Of a DNA stretch of 64,000 bases, positions 1 through 8,808 are shown piece after piece (position 1 is the first letter of the stretch; every line of letters starts with the position of its first letter). Position numbers and translations under genes: made by a program. The stretch is from Bradyrhizobium sp. Ash2021 (GTDB taxonomy: Bacteria > Pseudomonadota > Alphaproteobacteria > Rhizobiales > Xanthobacteraceae), in assembly GCF_031202265.1 (NCBI RefSeq), contig NZ_CP100604.1, forward strand, positions 2,338,501 to 2,402,500, in the 5' to 3' direction. The notes beneath the pieces were generated by a model. It was given only the letters and a program-made list of their open reading frames with translations. It was not told where the DNA came from and ran no database searches.

Positions 1-2706
1 TCGAACTACGCGCTGCTGCAGGTCCGTGACCAGTTACTGCGGCTCGACGGCGTCGGCGATATCCAGATCTTCGGTGCCCGCGACTATTCGATGAGGCTGT
101 GGCTCGATCCCGACCGCATAGCCAATCTCGGCCTGACCTCGGCCGAGGTGACGGCCGCGATCCGCTCGCAGAACCTGCAGATCACCGGCGGGCAGATCGC
201 GGAGCCGCCGATCGCGGACCGCGCCTTCCAGCCCAATCTGGTGTTTACCGGCCGCCTGAAGGATCCAAAGCAATTCGAGGACATCGTGGTGAAGGCCGGC
301 TCCGACGGCCGCACGGTGCGCCTGCGCGACGTCGCCCGCGTCGAACTCGGCGCGCTGTCCTACTCGACCAACAGCTTTCTGCTGCGAAAGTCGGCGGTCG
401 GCATGTTGGTGACACAGCGGCCCGGATCGAACGCGCTGGCCACCGCCAAGAACATCTCCGATACGATGACCACGCTCAAGGCGAGCTTCCCCAAAGGGCT
501 CGACTACAATATCGGCTACAACCCGACCGAGTTCATCGCGCAATCCGTCCATGAGCTGATCAAGACCATCTACGAAGCCATGGCGCTCGTCGTCATTGTG
601 GTGCTGGTGTTCCTGCAGGGCTGGCGGCCCGCGATCATCCCGATCGTCGCTATCCCGGTGTCGCTGGTCGGCACCTTCGCTGTGATGGCGGCGCTCGGCT
701 TCTCGATCAACAATCTGACGCTGTTCGGCCTTGTGCTGGCAGTCGGCATCGTGGTCGATGACGCCATCGTGGTGGTGGAAAACGTCGAGCGGCATCTCGA
801 GCATGGCATGAGCCGGCGCGATGCCGCGCTCAAGACCATGGAGGAGGTCGGCGGGGCGCTGGTCTCAATCGCGCTGGTGCTGTGCGCGGTGTTCGTGCCG
901 ACCGCGTTCCTTGGCGGGATCTCCGGGCAGTTCTTCCAGCAATTCGCCGTCACCATCGCGGTGGCGACCGCGATCTCCTGCTTCTGCTCGCTGACGCTGT
1001 CACCGGCGCTGGCCTCGCTGATCCTGGTTCCACACGAGGACAAGCGGCCGCCGGCACGCTGGAACATCATCGCCCGCGGCTGGGAAAGTTTCACCGGCCT
1101 CTTCAACCGCGTCTTCGACCGCCTCTCGCACGGCTATGCGCGCGTGGCCGGCTTCGTGATCCGGCATAAGGCTGTGATGCTCGTGATCTATGTCGCACTG
1201 ATCGGCAGCGCCGGCTGGCTGCTCGCGACAACGTCGCAGGGCTTCATTCCGGCGCAGGATCGCGGCTACGTCATCATCTCGGCGCAATTGCCGGGCGCGG
1301 CGTCGCTGGCGCGCACCACCGAAGTGGTACGCGAGATCGAGCGGATTGCGCTGGATACGCCGGGTATCGTTCGCGTCGCGGTCTTTGCCGGCTTCTCGGG
1401 CGCGACGCGCACGCAGGCCGGCAACGCCGCGGCGCTGTTCCCGGTGTTCGAGGAGCCGGAAGTGCGCCTCAAGAAGGGGCTGACCGCGACCGTCATCACC
1501 AACAATCTGCGCCAGCGGCTGCTGAGCATCCAGGGTGCCTTCATCATCGTGATTCCGCCGCCTGCGGTGCCCGGCATCGGCACCGGAGGCGGCTTCACCA
1601 TCCGCATCCAGGACCGTCAGGGTCGCGGTCCTGAGTTGTTGGCGGCCGCAACCGACGAATTGGTCGCCGCCGCGCGCAAGTCGCCGAACCTCACCTCGGT
1701 GTTCTCGCCCTTCACCGCGAATACGCCGCAACTGTTCGTCGACATCGATCGGGTCAAGGCACAGAAGCTCGGCGTTCCCATCGCCAGCATCAACGATACG
1801 ATTCAGACCTATTTCGGTTCGACTTACGTCAACGACTTCAACCTGTTCGGTCGTACCTATCACGTCACCGCGCAAGCCGATCTGCCGTTCAGGAAAGAGA
1901 CCTCCGACCTCGCGCGGCTGCGCACGCGCAATGCGGCGGGTGACATGGTCATGCTCGGCAGCGTGGTCGATTTCCGCGACATCTCCGGACCCGACCGCGT
2001 CGCGCGCTACAATCTCTACGCGGCATCCGAACTGCAGGGCGAGCCGACGCCCGGCACGAGCTCGACGACCGCCCTCAACACCATCAAGCAGCTCGCCGAT
2101 CAAACGCTGCCGAGCGGTTTCTCGTTCGAATGGACCGACCTGTCCTACCAGCAGGTCACCGGCGGCAACCAGGGTCTCTATGTGTTCCCGATCTGCGTGC
2201 TGTTCGTGTTCCTGGTGCTGGCGGCGCAATATGGCAGCTGGAGCCTGCCGTTCGCCGTTCTCCTGATCGTGCCGATGTGCCTGCTCGCTGCGACCATCGG
2301 CGTGCGCATCATGGGGCAGGACGTCAATATCCTGACGCAAATCGGTTTCGTGGTGCTGGTCGGGCTTGCGGCGAAGAACGCGATCCTGATCGTCGAGTTC
2401 GCGCGCGACATCGAGCTCGAGGGCAAGCCACGGCTGGAAGCCGTGATCGAGGCCTGCCGTCTCCGTCTGCGGCCGATTTTGATGACGTCGTTCGCCTTCA
2501 TCCTCGGCGTGCTGCCGCTCGTGGTGTCGACCGGCTCGGGCTCGGAGATGCGCCAGGCGGTCGGCGTTGCCGTGTTCTTCGGCATGCTGGGCGTCACGCT
2601 GTTCGGCCTGATCTTCACTCCGATCTTCTACATGGTGGTGCGCAACCTCGCGGAAGGCAAGAACGAGGGCAAGCCGAGCCAGACGACGGCGGCCGCGGCA
2701 GGGTGA
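1..2706 (+). CDS. RND multidrug efflux transporter permease subunit (5' truncated by window)
   Basis: This is the inner-membrane proton/drug antiporter of a tripartite RND pump (HAE1/AcrB-MexB class). The reading frame is open from base 1, so the first visible ATG at 91 is internal and the N-terminal part lies outside the window. Visible features are the second half of the periplasmic porter domain, the hydrophobic TM blocks around bases 570-720 and 2170-2690, and the TM4 motif GIVVDDAIVVVENVERH (near base 750), which carries the paired Asp residues of proton relay. The C-terminal half repeats the same layout, as expected for RND permeases. The gene ends at TGA 2704-2706. A periplasmic adaptor gene would be expected upstream, outside the window. 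The family is certain; the substrate is unknown. Confidence 0.95.
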   Translation, partial: SNYALLQVRDQLLRLDGVGDIQIFGARDYSMRLWLDPDRIANLGLTSAEVTAAIRSQNLQITGGQIAEPPIADRAFQPNLVFTGRLKDPKQFEDIVVKAGSDGRTVRLRDVARVELGALSYSTNSFLLRKSAVGMLVTQRPGSNALATAKNISDTMTTLKASFPKGLDYNIGYNPTEFIAQSVHELIKTIYEAMALVVIVVLVFLQGWRPAIIPIVAIPVSLVGTFAVMAALGFSINNLTLFGLVLAVGIVVDDAIVVVENVERHLEHGMSRRDAALKTMEEVGGALVSIALVLCAVFVPTAFLGGISGQFFQQFAVTIAVATAISCFCSLTLSPALASLILVPHEDKRPPARWNIIARGWESFTGLFNRVFDRLSHGYARVAGFVIRHKAVMLVIYVALIGSAGWLLATTSQGFIPAQDRGYVIISAQLPGAASLARTTEVVREIERIALDTPGIVRVAVFAGFSGATRTQAGNAAALFPVFEEPEVRLKKGLTATVITNNLRQRLLSIQGAFIIVIPPPAVPGIGTGGGFTIRIQDRQGRGPELLAAATDELVAAARKSPNLTSVFSPFTANTPQLFVDIDRVKAQKLGVPIASINDTIQTYFGSTYVNDFNLFGRTYHVTAQADLPFRKETSDLARLRTRNAAGDMVMLGSVVDFRDISGPDRVARYNLYAASELQGEPTPGTSSTTALNTIKQLADQTLPSGFSFEWTDLSYQQVTGGNQGLYVFPICVLFVFLVLAAQYGSWSLPFAVLLIVPMCLLAATIGVRIMGQDVNILTQIGFVVLVGLAAKNAILIVEFARDIELEGKPRLEAVIEACRLRLRPILMTSFAFILGVLPLVVSTGSGSEMRQAVGVAVFFGMLGVTLFGLIFTPIFYMVVRNLAEGKNEGKPSQTTAAAAG

Positions 2707-2707
2707 G

Positions 2708-3345
2708 TGCGGTGACGCCCATGCGCGACGGCGTGCAGCCTGTTGCTGGCCGCGCCGGCATCGGCACAGGGCGTGAAGATCGGCGTGCTGACGATCAGTC
2801 CGGTGTCTATGCGGACTATGGCGGCAAATATTCGGTCTGCCGCGAAGATGGCGATCGAAGATTTTGGCGGCGAGGTGCTCGGCCAGAAAGTCGAGTTGGT
2901 CACCGCCGACCACCGGAACAAGCCGGATCTCGCGCTGCTGGTACGAGGGCGTCGACATCGTCACCGAGCTCACGACCTCGTCGGTGGGGCTCGCGGCGCA
3001 GGAGCTTTCCAAGGAAAAGAAGAAATCGACTTCGTGGTGGGAGCGGCGACCTCGGCCATCACCGGCACCGCCTGCTCGCCCTATGGCTTCCATTGGGCTT
3101 TCGACACCCACGTGCTTGCGGTCGGTACCGGCGTGCTGGTGAAGACGGGCGGTGACATCTGGTTTTTCCTCACCGCCGACTATGCTTTCGGCTACGCGCT
3201 GTACCAGCGAGATCGTCACCCATGCCGGCGGCAAGGTGGTCGGCTCGGTTCGCGTGCGGCTGAACTCGTCGGACTCTCCTCCTTCCTGCTGCAGGCAGAG
3301 CTCGAAGGCGAAAATCGTCGGCCTCGCCAATGCCGGCCAAATGGA
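2708..3345 (+). pseudogene. Degraded branched-chain amino-acid-type ABC substrate-binding protein
   Basis: A LivK-like periplasmic binding protein can be read only by jumping between frames. A signal-peptide end (LLLAAPASAQG) leads into VKIGVLTISPVS and AAKMAIEDFGGEVLGQKVEL. A second frame gives WYEGVDIVTELTTSSVGLAA. A third gives FVVGAATSAITGTACSPYGF and WFFLTADYAFGYAL. Two more shifts are needed for IVTHAGGKVVGSV and KAKIVGLANAG. At least four frameshifts plus an internal deletion (the stretch after KPDLAL is missing) make it non-functional. It starts directly after the RND gene and its homology stops abruptly near 3345, where unrelated sequence begins. No permease or ATPase partner is present. 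Confidence 0.85.
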
Positions 3346-3405
3346 CCTTCGGGTTTGTGGGCGTAATATGCCCGGGAAGAAAGCCAACCTCCCAGAATAT
3401 GAGAT

Positions 3406-3663
3406 AAGCAGACGTGCATTTATCGTCTCCGATGTGAGTGCAGACAACTCGGCAAATTGCTGCGGCGTCATGCCATCGACAACGCAAGCCACGAACACGG
3501 TGCGCAGCTCATCGGGCAACTCATCTATCGACCGTTCCAGGATGTCTCGGATCGCACCGTCGGCCATCGAGCACTCCCGGAGCAACTCCTTGCTACAATC
3601 CTCGCAGCGCCGTACTATCTGAGGCCATTCCCTCGGGTGGTGCATCTCGCGGGATCGTCCCAT
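3406..3663 (-). pseudogene. ECF-type sigma factor region 4 remnant
   Basis: On the minus strand, the peptide containing SIDELPDELRTVFVACVVDG and MTPQQFAELSALTSETINARLL resembles the sigma-70 region 4 helix-turn-helix of ECF sigma factors. In that family the pattern is LPExxRxVFxxxxxEGxSxxExAExxGxxxxTVKxRLxRAR. The similarity stops at ARLL, where the RAR/LLR continuation is replaced by unrelated residues that run on antisense to the ABC pseudogene. No region 2 is present. It is therefore a fragment rather than a working sigma factor. The 887-residue open frame it sits in is otherwise an antisense shadow of the RND gene. Confidence 0.6.
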
Positions 3664-3678
3664 TAGGGCCAGTCGGCT

Positions 3679-3718
3679 CCGTCATCCCGTGCGCGCTGCG
3701 ACGCGCACGGGATGACGG
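3679..3718. terminator. Perfect 17-bp inverted repeat (terminator or palindromic intergenic unit)
   Basis: Bases 3679-3695 are the exact reverse complement of 3702-3718, with a 6-base loop. It lies 7 bp past the stop codon of the minus-strand molybdopterin subunit gene (3726). The core gtcatcccg / cgggatgac resembles palindromic intergenic repeats common in Bradyrhizobium genomes. It can act as a transcript-end hairpin, but there is no long U tract. Confidence 0.7.
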
Positions 3719-3725
3719 GCAAGGA

Positions 3726-5933
3726 CTATGACGACGACTTCAGCGAATCCCTATCGATCGGCAGGCAGCGAAGGCGCTTGCCGGTGGCGGCGAAGATCGC
3801 GTTGGTCACTGCAGCACCGACAATGGATGTCGGAGCTTCACCAATGCCACCTGGAGCTTCTGCGTTCTTAATCAAGTGCATCTCCACCACCGGCACCTCG
3901 TCGATACGCATCGGCAGATAGCTGTCGAAATTGCTCTGCTCAACCCGTCCATCCTTGAAGGTGATCGAGTCAAGAAGCGCGGCGGTCAGCCCGAAAAGCG
4001 TTCCACCCTGAACCTGCGCTTCGACCGTATCGGGATTGACGTACATACCGCAATCAACCGCACAGACGATCCGCTTGACTTTGACAGAGCCATCGGCTGC
4101 CACTTCGACCTCGGCGACCTGCGACATGTAGCTTCCGAATGCGAATTGTACCGAAATCCCGCGGCCATGCCGTGCGGGAAGTGGTAATTCCCACCCTGCT
4201 TTTTCCGCGGCAAGGGACAGAACAGCAAGCGCTCGTGGATTGTGACCAAGCAATCCCTTGCGATAAGCGACAGGATCCTGCTTCGCGGCATGCGCGAGCT
4301 CATCCATGAAGCTTTCGACCACAAAAACATTGTGAGTCGGTCCGACGCCGCGCCAGAAAGCCGTCCGGACACCAGGGGGCTCGACCCGAACATAGTCGAC
4401 GTGGATATTGGGCAGCGCATAGGGCGGCTCGGCCGCCGCTTCTACGGCATCGAGGTCTAATCCGTCCCTGAACAAAAAGGGAATATAGCGAGCGGCGATT
4501 GAGGAGCCGGCGATCCGATGCATCCAAGCAACCGGCTTGCCGGCCGCATCAAGTCCGGCCGACGGCCGATCGAGATAGTACGGCCGATACATATCGTGCT
4601 GGATGTCTTCCTCGCGGCTCCAGATCACCTTCACCGGGCCATCGACGTGCTTGGCGATCTTGACGGCCAGCACCGTCCCATCGGCCTCCAGCCTTCGGCC
4701 GAAGCCACCACCAATCAGATGATTGTGAATTTTTATCGCTGCCTTTGGCAGGCCGGTGAGTTCGGCCACCAGAGACTGCGTGAGCGCCATCGCCTGCGTC
4801 CCGACCCAAATGTCGCAACGATCCTTCTGAAGATGAACAGTACAGTTCATCGGCTCCATCGCCGCATGGGCCAGGAAAGGCACCTGATAGACGGCTTCGA
4901 GCCGGTGCACCGCTTGAGCAAGAGCCTTCCCTGCATCGCCATCGTTACGGGCAACCGCGCCCGGCTTTTTGGATTCTTCCTCCAATTGCTTGACGATATC
5001 GGCGTTGCTAACCTTGCCATTCGGGCCGTCGTCCCACGTGATGGCGGCAGCCTCGAGCCCCTTCTTCGCCGCACCCATGTGATCCGCCACGACGGCAACA
5101 GCTTCATCGATATTGACCACCTGCCGGACGCCCTTCACTGCCAGCGCGGCCTTCTCGTCCACCGTTTTCACCTTGCCACCGAGCACAGGCGAAATAGCAA
5201 CCGCCGCAACCTTCATACCCGGCAATCGTGCGTCGATGCCGTAGAGTGCGCGCCCATCGACCTTTATCGATGAATCCACGCGCTTGGCACGCGTACCGAT
5301 CAGGGTGAAATCCTTCGGGTCCTTCAATGTAACACTTGCCGCGGGCGGCACGGGCAATTTCGCGGCAGCCTTCGCAAGTTCGCCGTAACTCAGATGCCTC
5401 GAGCCGGACGCATTGAAAACGACGCCGTTCTTGGCATGGCAAGTCGTTGGATCGACATTCCACCGCTTGGCAGCAGCTGCAATCAGCAGATTGCGACCCA
5501 CCGCGCCTGCCTGACGCAGCGGCGTCCAGAAGGCACGTACAGAGGAGGAAGCACCTGTAGTTTGAATGTGCAGGAACGAGTTGGCGTAAAGCGCATCATT
5601 TGCCGGCGCATGCTGAACCTGAATCTGGTCAAGCCCCACTTCCAGTTCTTCGGCCAGAAGCATCGAGAGCGCAGTGTAAACCCCCTGACCCATCTCGGCC
5701 ATCGGCATGACCAGGGTCACGGTGCCGGTTGGATTGATCCGTATAAATCCGTTCGGCGCGAAGGTGCCCGTGACCTCGTTTTGGACCACCCACGAAGCAG
5801 GCGCCGCGAAGACGGACTCCGTGCTTGCACCGGTCAGCGCAAAACCAAGCAGCAAACCTGTGCCTTGAAGAATGGCGCGCCTCGACACCGCTGTTTCGTC
5901 GGCAATCTGCTGTCTCAGGATAGGCCCATCCAT
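3726..5933 (-). CDS. Xanthine dehydrogenase-family molybdopterin-binding subunit (IorB/aldehyde oxidoreductase type)
   Basis: The large catalytic subunit of a molybdenum hydroxylase, 735 residues from the ATG at 5933 (MDGPILRQQ). That start sits 4 bp after the iorA-like stop. An upstream in-frame start would overlap iorA. A twin-arginine-type leader (SRRAILQGTGLLLGFAL) suggests Tat export to the periplasm with its cofactor. MAEMGQGVYTALSMLLAEEL and LIGGGFGRRLEADG are typical of the isoquinoline 1-oxidoreductase beta / membrane-associated aldehyde dehydrogenase branch, which lacks the FAD subunit. The family hydroxylates N-heterocycles or oxidises aldehydes with water as oxygen donor. The substrate here is unknown. 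No cytochrome c electron acceptor gene is adjacent. Confidence 0.93.
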   Translation of the reverse strand: MDGPILRQQIADETAVSRRAILQGTGLLLGFALTGASTESVFAAPASWVVQNEVTGTFAPNGFIRINPTGTVTLVMPMAEMGQGVYTALSMLLAEELEVGLDQIQVQHAPANDALYANSFLHIQTTGASSSVRAFWTPLRQAGAVGRNLLIAAAAKRWNVDPTTCHAKNGVVFNASGSRHLSYGELAKAAAKLPVPPAASVTLKDPKDFTLIGTRAKRVDSSIKVDGRALYGIDARLPGMKVAAVAISPVLGGKVKTVDEKAALAVKGVRQVVNIDEAVAVVADHMGAAKKGLEAAAITWDDGPNGKVSNADIVKQLEEESKKPGAVARNDGDAGKALAQAVHRLEAVYQVPFLAHAAMEPMNCTVHLQKDRCDIWVGTQAMALTQSLVAELTGLPKAAIKIHNHLIGGGFGRRLEADGTVLAVKIAKHVDGPVKVIWSREEDIQHDMYRPYYLDRPSAGLDAAGKPVAWMHRIAGSSIAARYIPFLFRDGLDLDAVEAAAEPPYALPNIHVDYVRVEPPGVRTAFWRGVGPTHNVFVVESFMDELAHAAKQDPVAYRKGLLGHNPRALAVLSLAAEKAGWELPLPARHGRGISVQFAFGSYMSQVAEVEVAADGSVKVKRIVCAVDCGMYVNPDTVEAQVQGGTLFGLTAALLDSITFKDGRVEQSNFDSYLPMRIDEVPVVEMHLIKNAEAPGGIGEAPTSIVGAAVTNAIFAATGKRLRCLPIDRDSLKSSS

Positions 5934-5937
5934 GATC

Positions 5938-6393
5938 TCAAACTCCCGCAGCGTGCTTGATCGCAGCGCGGATGCGCTGATAGGTGCCGCATCGGCAGAC
6001 ATTGCCCGACATGGCGGCGTCGATGTCGTGATCCGTCGGCTTCGGCGTGTCCTTCAGCAGCGCCGCTGCAGACATGATCTGGCCGGACTGGCAGTAGCCG
6101 CACTGCACAACCTCCAGCTCCAGCCACGCCTTCTGCAAGGCCGCGCCCTGCGGCGTCTGGCCGATCGCCTCGATCGTGGTGATCGCGCTGCCGCCGACGT
6201 TGTCGACCGACGTCTGGCAGGAGCGGACCGCCTGGCCGTCGAGATGCACGGTGCAGGCGCCGCACAGCGCCTGGCCGCAGCCGAATTTGGTCCCGGTCAT
6301 GCCGAGCACATCGCGAAGCACCCACAAAAGCGGGGTGTCGCCGTCGACATCGACCTCATGAGGTGTGCCGTTGATCTTTAACGTGAAAGCCAT
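5938..6393 (-). CDS. (2Fe-2S)-binding subunit of molybdenum hydroxylase (IorA type)
   Basis: A small iron-sulfur subunit of 151 residues that passes electrons from the molybdenum centre of its partner. The N-terminal plant-ferredoxin-type cluster is in [17 protein letters not shown]. The C-terminal four-Cys cluster is in [10 protein letters not shown] and [17 protein letters not shown] start it at ATG 6393 (MAFTLKING), which gives the usual family length. The longer open frame upstream is non-homologous and overlaps intergenic sequence similar to the end of the neighbouring oxidoreductase. It is the first gene of the iorAB-like pair, which ends 4 bp before the start of the large subunit, so the two are almost certainly co-transcribed. 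Confidence 0.93.
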   Translation of the reverse strand: MAFTLKINGTPHEVDVDGDTPLLWVLRDVLGMTGTKFGCGQALCGACTVHLDGQAVRSCQTSVDNVGGSAITTIEAIGQTPQGAALQKAWLELEVVQCGYCQSGQIMSAAALLKDTPKPTDHDIDAAMSGNVCRCGTYQRIRAAIKHAAGV

Positions 6394-6484
6394 GCATGCC
6401 TCTCGGTAGCTGGGGCTGATAGGACGCAGCCAGCCGACCTGGACTGCAATCGTCCGGCTGCACGGATCAATGGGCGCGTGTCGC

Positions 6485-7402
6485 TCACGGACGTACGCGG
6501 ATGACCGTCTTCCCCGCGCGTCGCTCGGTCGCGTTGAAGGTGGCGACGGCATCGTCGAGGGCCGAGACGTTGCCGATGTTCGTCCGCAGTCGTCCGTCCC
6601 GCACCCGCTGGACGATCTCACCCAGTTGGGCACGATCGGACGCGACGACGAAATCGACCGCCAAGCCGTCGGCGGGCCGCGCCTCGGCCGGTCCGACGAT
6701 GGTCACCAGCGTTCCTCCGGCTCGAATCAGACCTGCGGACCGCTTCTGGATGTCGCCGCCGATGACATCAAACACCAGATCGACTCCGCCGATGTCTTCC
6801 AGGGCGTCGTTCTCAAGGTCGACGAACTCCTTCGCGCCGAAGTCGAGCGCCTTCTGGCGGTCGGCGGCGCGTCCGGTGCCGATGACATAGGCGCCGGCCT
6901 CTCGTGCGAGTTGCGTCACCATCGAACCGACTGCGCCGGCCGCGCCGTGCGCGAGGACGCTTTGCCCCGCCTGAACGCGGCCGTGCTGAAACAGTCCCTG
7001 CCACGCGGTCAGGCCCGAGATTGGCAGGCTCGCGCCCACCGTGAAGTCGACGTCGCCCGGCAGTGGCGCGAGGTTGCGGGCCTCCATGGCTACATACTCC
7101 GCCAGAGTGCCGTCGCGATACCAGTCCGCGAGGCCGAACACCCGCTGTCCCACCGACAGACCCGTCGTGCCATATCCGAGGGCGATGACCACTCCGGCCA
7201 GCTCGTGCCCGGGGATCGACGGTGTTCGGTCACGGTCGATGCGATCGGTCCAGGTCGAGGGCCACGCCAGCTCAGTCGGGACGATTCCCGATGAATGAAC
7301 CTGAACGACGACGTCGTTTATCGCTGCCTGCGGCTCGGGCCGCTCCACCAGCTTCATCCCGACCGTTCCCGCAGCCTGGTCCGTCACAACGATTGCTTTC
7401 AT
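6485..7402 (-). CDS. NADP-dependent zinc-free oxidoreductase (MDR/quinone oxidoreductase), copy 1
   Basis: A medium-chain dehydrogenase/reductase of the quinone oxidoreductase branch, 305 residues, starting at ATG 7402 ([12 protein letters not shown]) 8 nt after an AGGAGA ribosome site. It has the GroES-like N-terminal fold ([13 protein letters not shown]), then the Rossmann nucleotide-binding segment ([20 protein letters not shown]), and ends in TVIRVRP. The catalytic zinc ligands of true alcohol dehydrogenases are not apparent, as usual for this branch. It begins 16 bp after the stop of a close paralog (7419-8387). The duplication extends into the 3' flank, since bases near 6470-6500 and 7440-7480 match. 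It likely reduces quinones or enones with NADPH. Confidence 0.9.
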   Translation of the reverse strand: MKAIVVTDQAAGTVGMKLVERPEPQAAINDVVVQVHSSGIVPTELAWPSTWTDRIDRDRTPSIPGHELAGVVIALGYGTTGLSVGQRVFGLADWYRDGTLAEYVAMEARNLAPLPGDVDFTVGASLPISGLTAWQGLFQHGRVQAGQSVLAHGAAGAVGSMVTQLAREAGAYVIGTGRAADRQKALDFGAKEFVDLENDALEDIGGVDLVFDVIGGDIQKRSAGLIRAGGTLVTIVGPAEARPADGLAVDFVVASDRAQLGEIVQRVRDGRLRTNIGNVSALDDAVATFNATERRAGKTVIRVRP

Positions 7403-7418
7403 GGGAGTTGTCTCCTGG

Positions 7419-8387
7419 TTATTTGTCTTCATGTTGCATCGATGGGCGCGTGTCGCATGGACGAACGCGGATGATCGTCTTCCCCTTGCGTCGCTCGGTC
7501 CGGTTGAAGGCGGCGACGGCCTCGTCGAGGGCCGAAACGTTGCCGATGTTCGTCCGCAGTCGTCCGTCCCGCACCCGCTGGACGATCTCACTCAGTTGGG
7601 CACGATCGGACTCGACGACGAAATCGACCGCCAAGCCGTTGGCGGGCCGTGCCTCGGCCGGGCCGGCGATGGTCACCAGCGTTCCTCCGGCTCGAATCAG
7701 GGCTGCGGACCGCTTCCCGATGTCGCCGCCGAAGACATCGAAAACCAGATCGACTGTGCCGACGTCTTTCAGGGCGTCGTTCTCGAGGTCAACGAACTCT
7801 TGCGCGCCGAAGTCGAGCGCCGCCTGACGGTCGGCGGCGCGTCCGGTGCCGATGACGTAGGCGCGGGCCTCACGTGCGAGCTGGGTTACCATCGAACCGA
7901 CTGCGCCGGCCGCGCCGTGCGCGAGTACACTCTGCCCGGCCCGGAGACGGCCGTGTTCGAACAGTCCCTGCCAAGCGGTCAGGCCTGGCATCGGCAGGCT
8001 CGCGCCGACCGTGAAGTCGACGTCGCCAGGCAGCGGCGCGAGGTTGCGCGCCTCGACTGCTACATACTCGGCCAGGGTGCCGTCACGAGTCCAGTCCGTG
8101 AGGCCGAACACACGCTGTCCGACCGACAGCCCCGTCGTGCCATAGCCGAGCGAGGTGACGACTCCGGCCAGTTCGTGCCCAGGGATCGACGGTGTTCGGT
8201 CACGATCGAGGCGATCGGTCCAGGTCGGGGGCCACGTCAGCTCATCCCAGGTGAATCCCGACGCATGAACCTGAACGACGACGTCGTTTATCGCTGCCTT
8301 CGGCTCGGGCCGCTCCGCCAGCTTCATCCCGGCCGTTCCCGCAGCCTGGTCCGTTACCACGATCGCCTTCATCATCATCATCATCAT
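7419..8387 (-). CDS. NADP-dependent zinc-free oxidoreductase (MDR/quinone oxidoreductase), copy 2
   Basis: Tandem paralog of the next gene downstream, with nearly the same sequence through the GroES domain ([13 protein letters not shown]) and the Rossmann motif ([20 protein letters not shown]). Its C-terminus runs on past the ancestral IRVRP end to CDTRPSMQHEDK. The gene opens with six consecutive ATG codons (8370-8387) behind a GGGAGG ribosome site. Because that site is only 3 nt from the first ATG, translation more likely begins at the second or third Met. It would lead a minus-strand operon: copy 2, copy 1, iorA-like, iorB-like. About 400 bp of upstream DNA without a gene should hold the promoter. 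Confidence 0.88.
   Translation of the reverse strand: MMMMMMKAIVVTDQAAGTAGMKLAERPEPKAAINDVVVQVHASGFTWDELTWPPTWTDRLDRDRTPSIPGHELAGVVTSLGYGTTGLSVGQRVFGLTDWTRDGTLAEYVAVEARNLAPLPGDVDFTVGASLPMPGLTAWQGLFEHGRLRAGQSVLAHGAAGAVGSMVTQLAREARAYVIGTGRAADRQAALDFGAQEFVDLENDALKDVGTVDLVFDVFGGDIGKRSAALIRAGGTLVTIAGPAEARPANGLAVDFVVESDRAQLSEIVQRVRDGRLRTNIGNVSALDEAVAAFNRTERRKGKTIIRVRPCDTRPSMQHEDK
8370..8387 (-). repeat. (ATG)6 trinucleotide repeat spanning the start codon
   Basis: On the minus strand the sequence after the ribosome site reads ATG six times before AAGGCG. On the plus strand it appears as six CAT triplets. Slippage would add or remove Met codons without changing frame but would alter the spacing between ribosome site and start. 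Confidence 0.9.
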
Positions 8388-8808
8388 CAACCTCCCGACG
8401 AATGGGATGCCGTCATTTTGAGAATTCCTTTGCAGATGAGCGAAAATAGAGCAGCGAAAATCGATGGTCCAATGACCTTCGGCTATGGAATCGATGCCAT
8501 CTACTCGGCGTGCAAAAATCAACGGTGCGGAACAAACTTCTGCTTCGCCAAAGGGCCGGCCGTCATAATGATGATCGACCGCTCGTCACCCTTGGTTTGA
8601 AAAAATCTCGACGGAGAGAGACTCTCTTTGATTTCGCCATTCGATCCTCCGGAGCTGTATATGGTTTTGCATGCTCGGCCGCCGAGATAATCGTGGAATC
8701 CTGATGTGGTGCTAAAATTATCCTAGCCTTGTCGGTACATACGAAAAGCCCAGACGCGTTCCCGAGAATCTTTCCTGGGTGCATCTGGGCTTTGGCGTTA
8801 CGCTCGCA
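8388..8808. other. Intergenic region without a supported gene
   Basis: Only short overlapping frames without recognisable domains occur here. It holds the 5' leader of the six-Met oxidoreductase on its left side and a hairpin downstream of the AhpD-like pseudogene on its right (8745-8793). Confidence 0.5.
8745..8793 (-). terminator. Inverted repeat, probable transcript end of the nitroreductase/AhpD-like pair
   Basis: Arms aaagcccaga (8745-8754) and tctgggcttt (8784-8793) are perfectly complementary. The loop is long, about 29 bases. It lies 16 bp downstream of the minus-strand stop at 8809 and ends in a short T run on that strand, so it may work as a terminator for that unit. Confidence 0.4.

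Noticed and set aside
1000..3400. Very long minus-strand open frame (887 codons) opposite the RND gene
   Set aside because: Its sequence is Arg/His/Gln-rich with no domain, as expected for an antisense frame of a GC-rich gene. Only its first ~86 residues (sigma-like) are kept as a remnant.
7401..8600. 399-codon plus-strand frame opposite the tandem oxidoreductases
   Set aside because: It is antisense to two well-supported genes and shows no protein features. The repeated blocks in it only mirror the tandem duplication.
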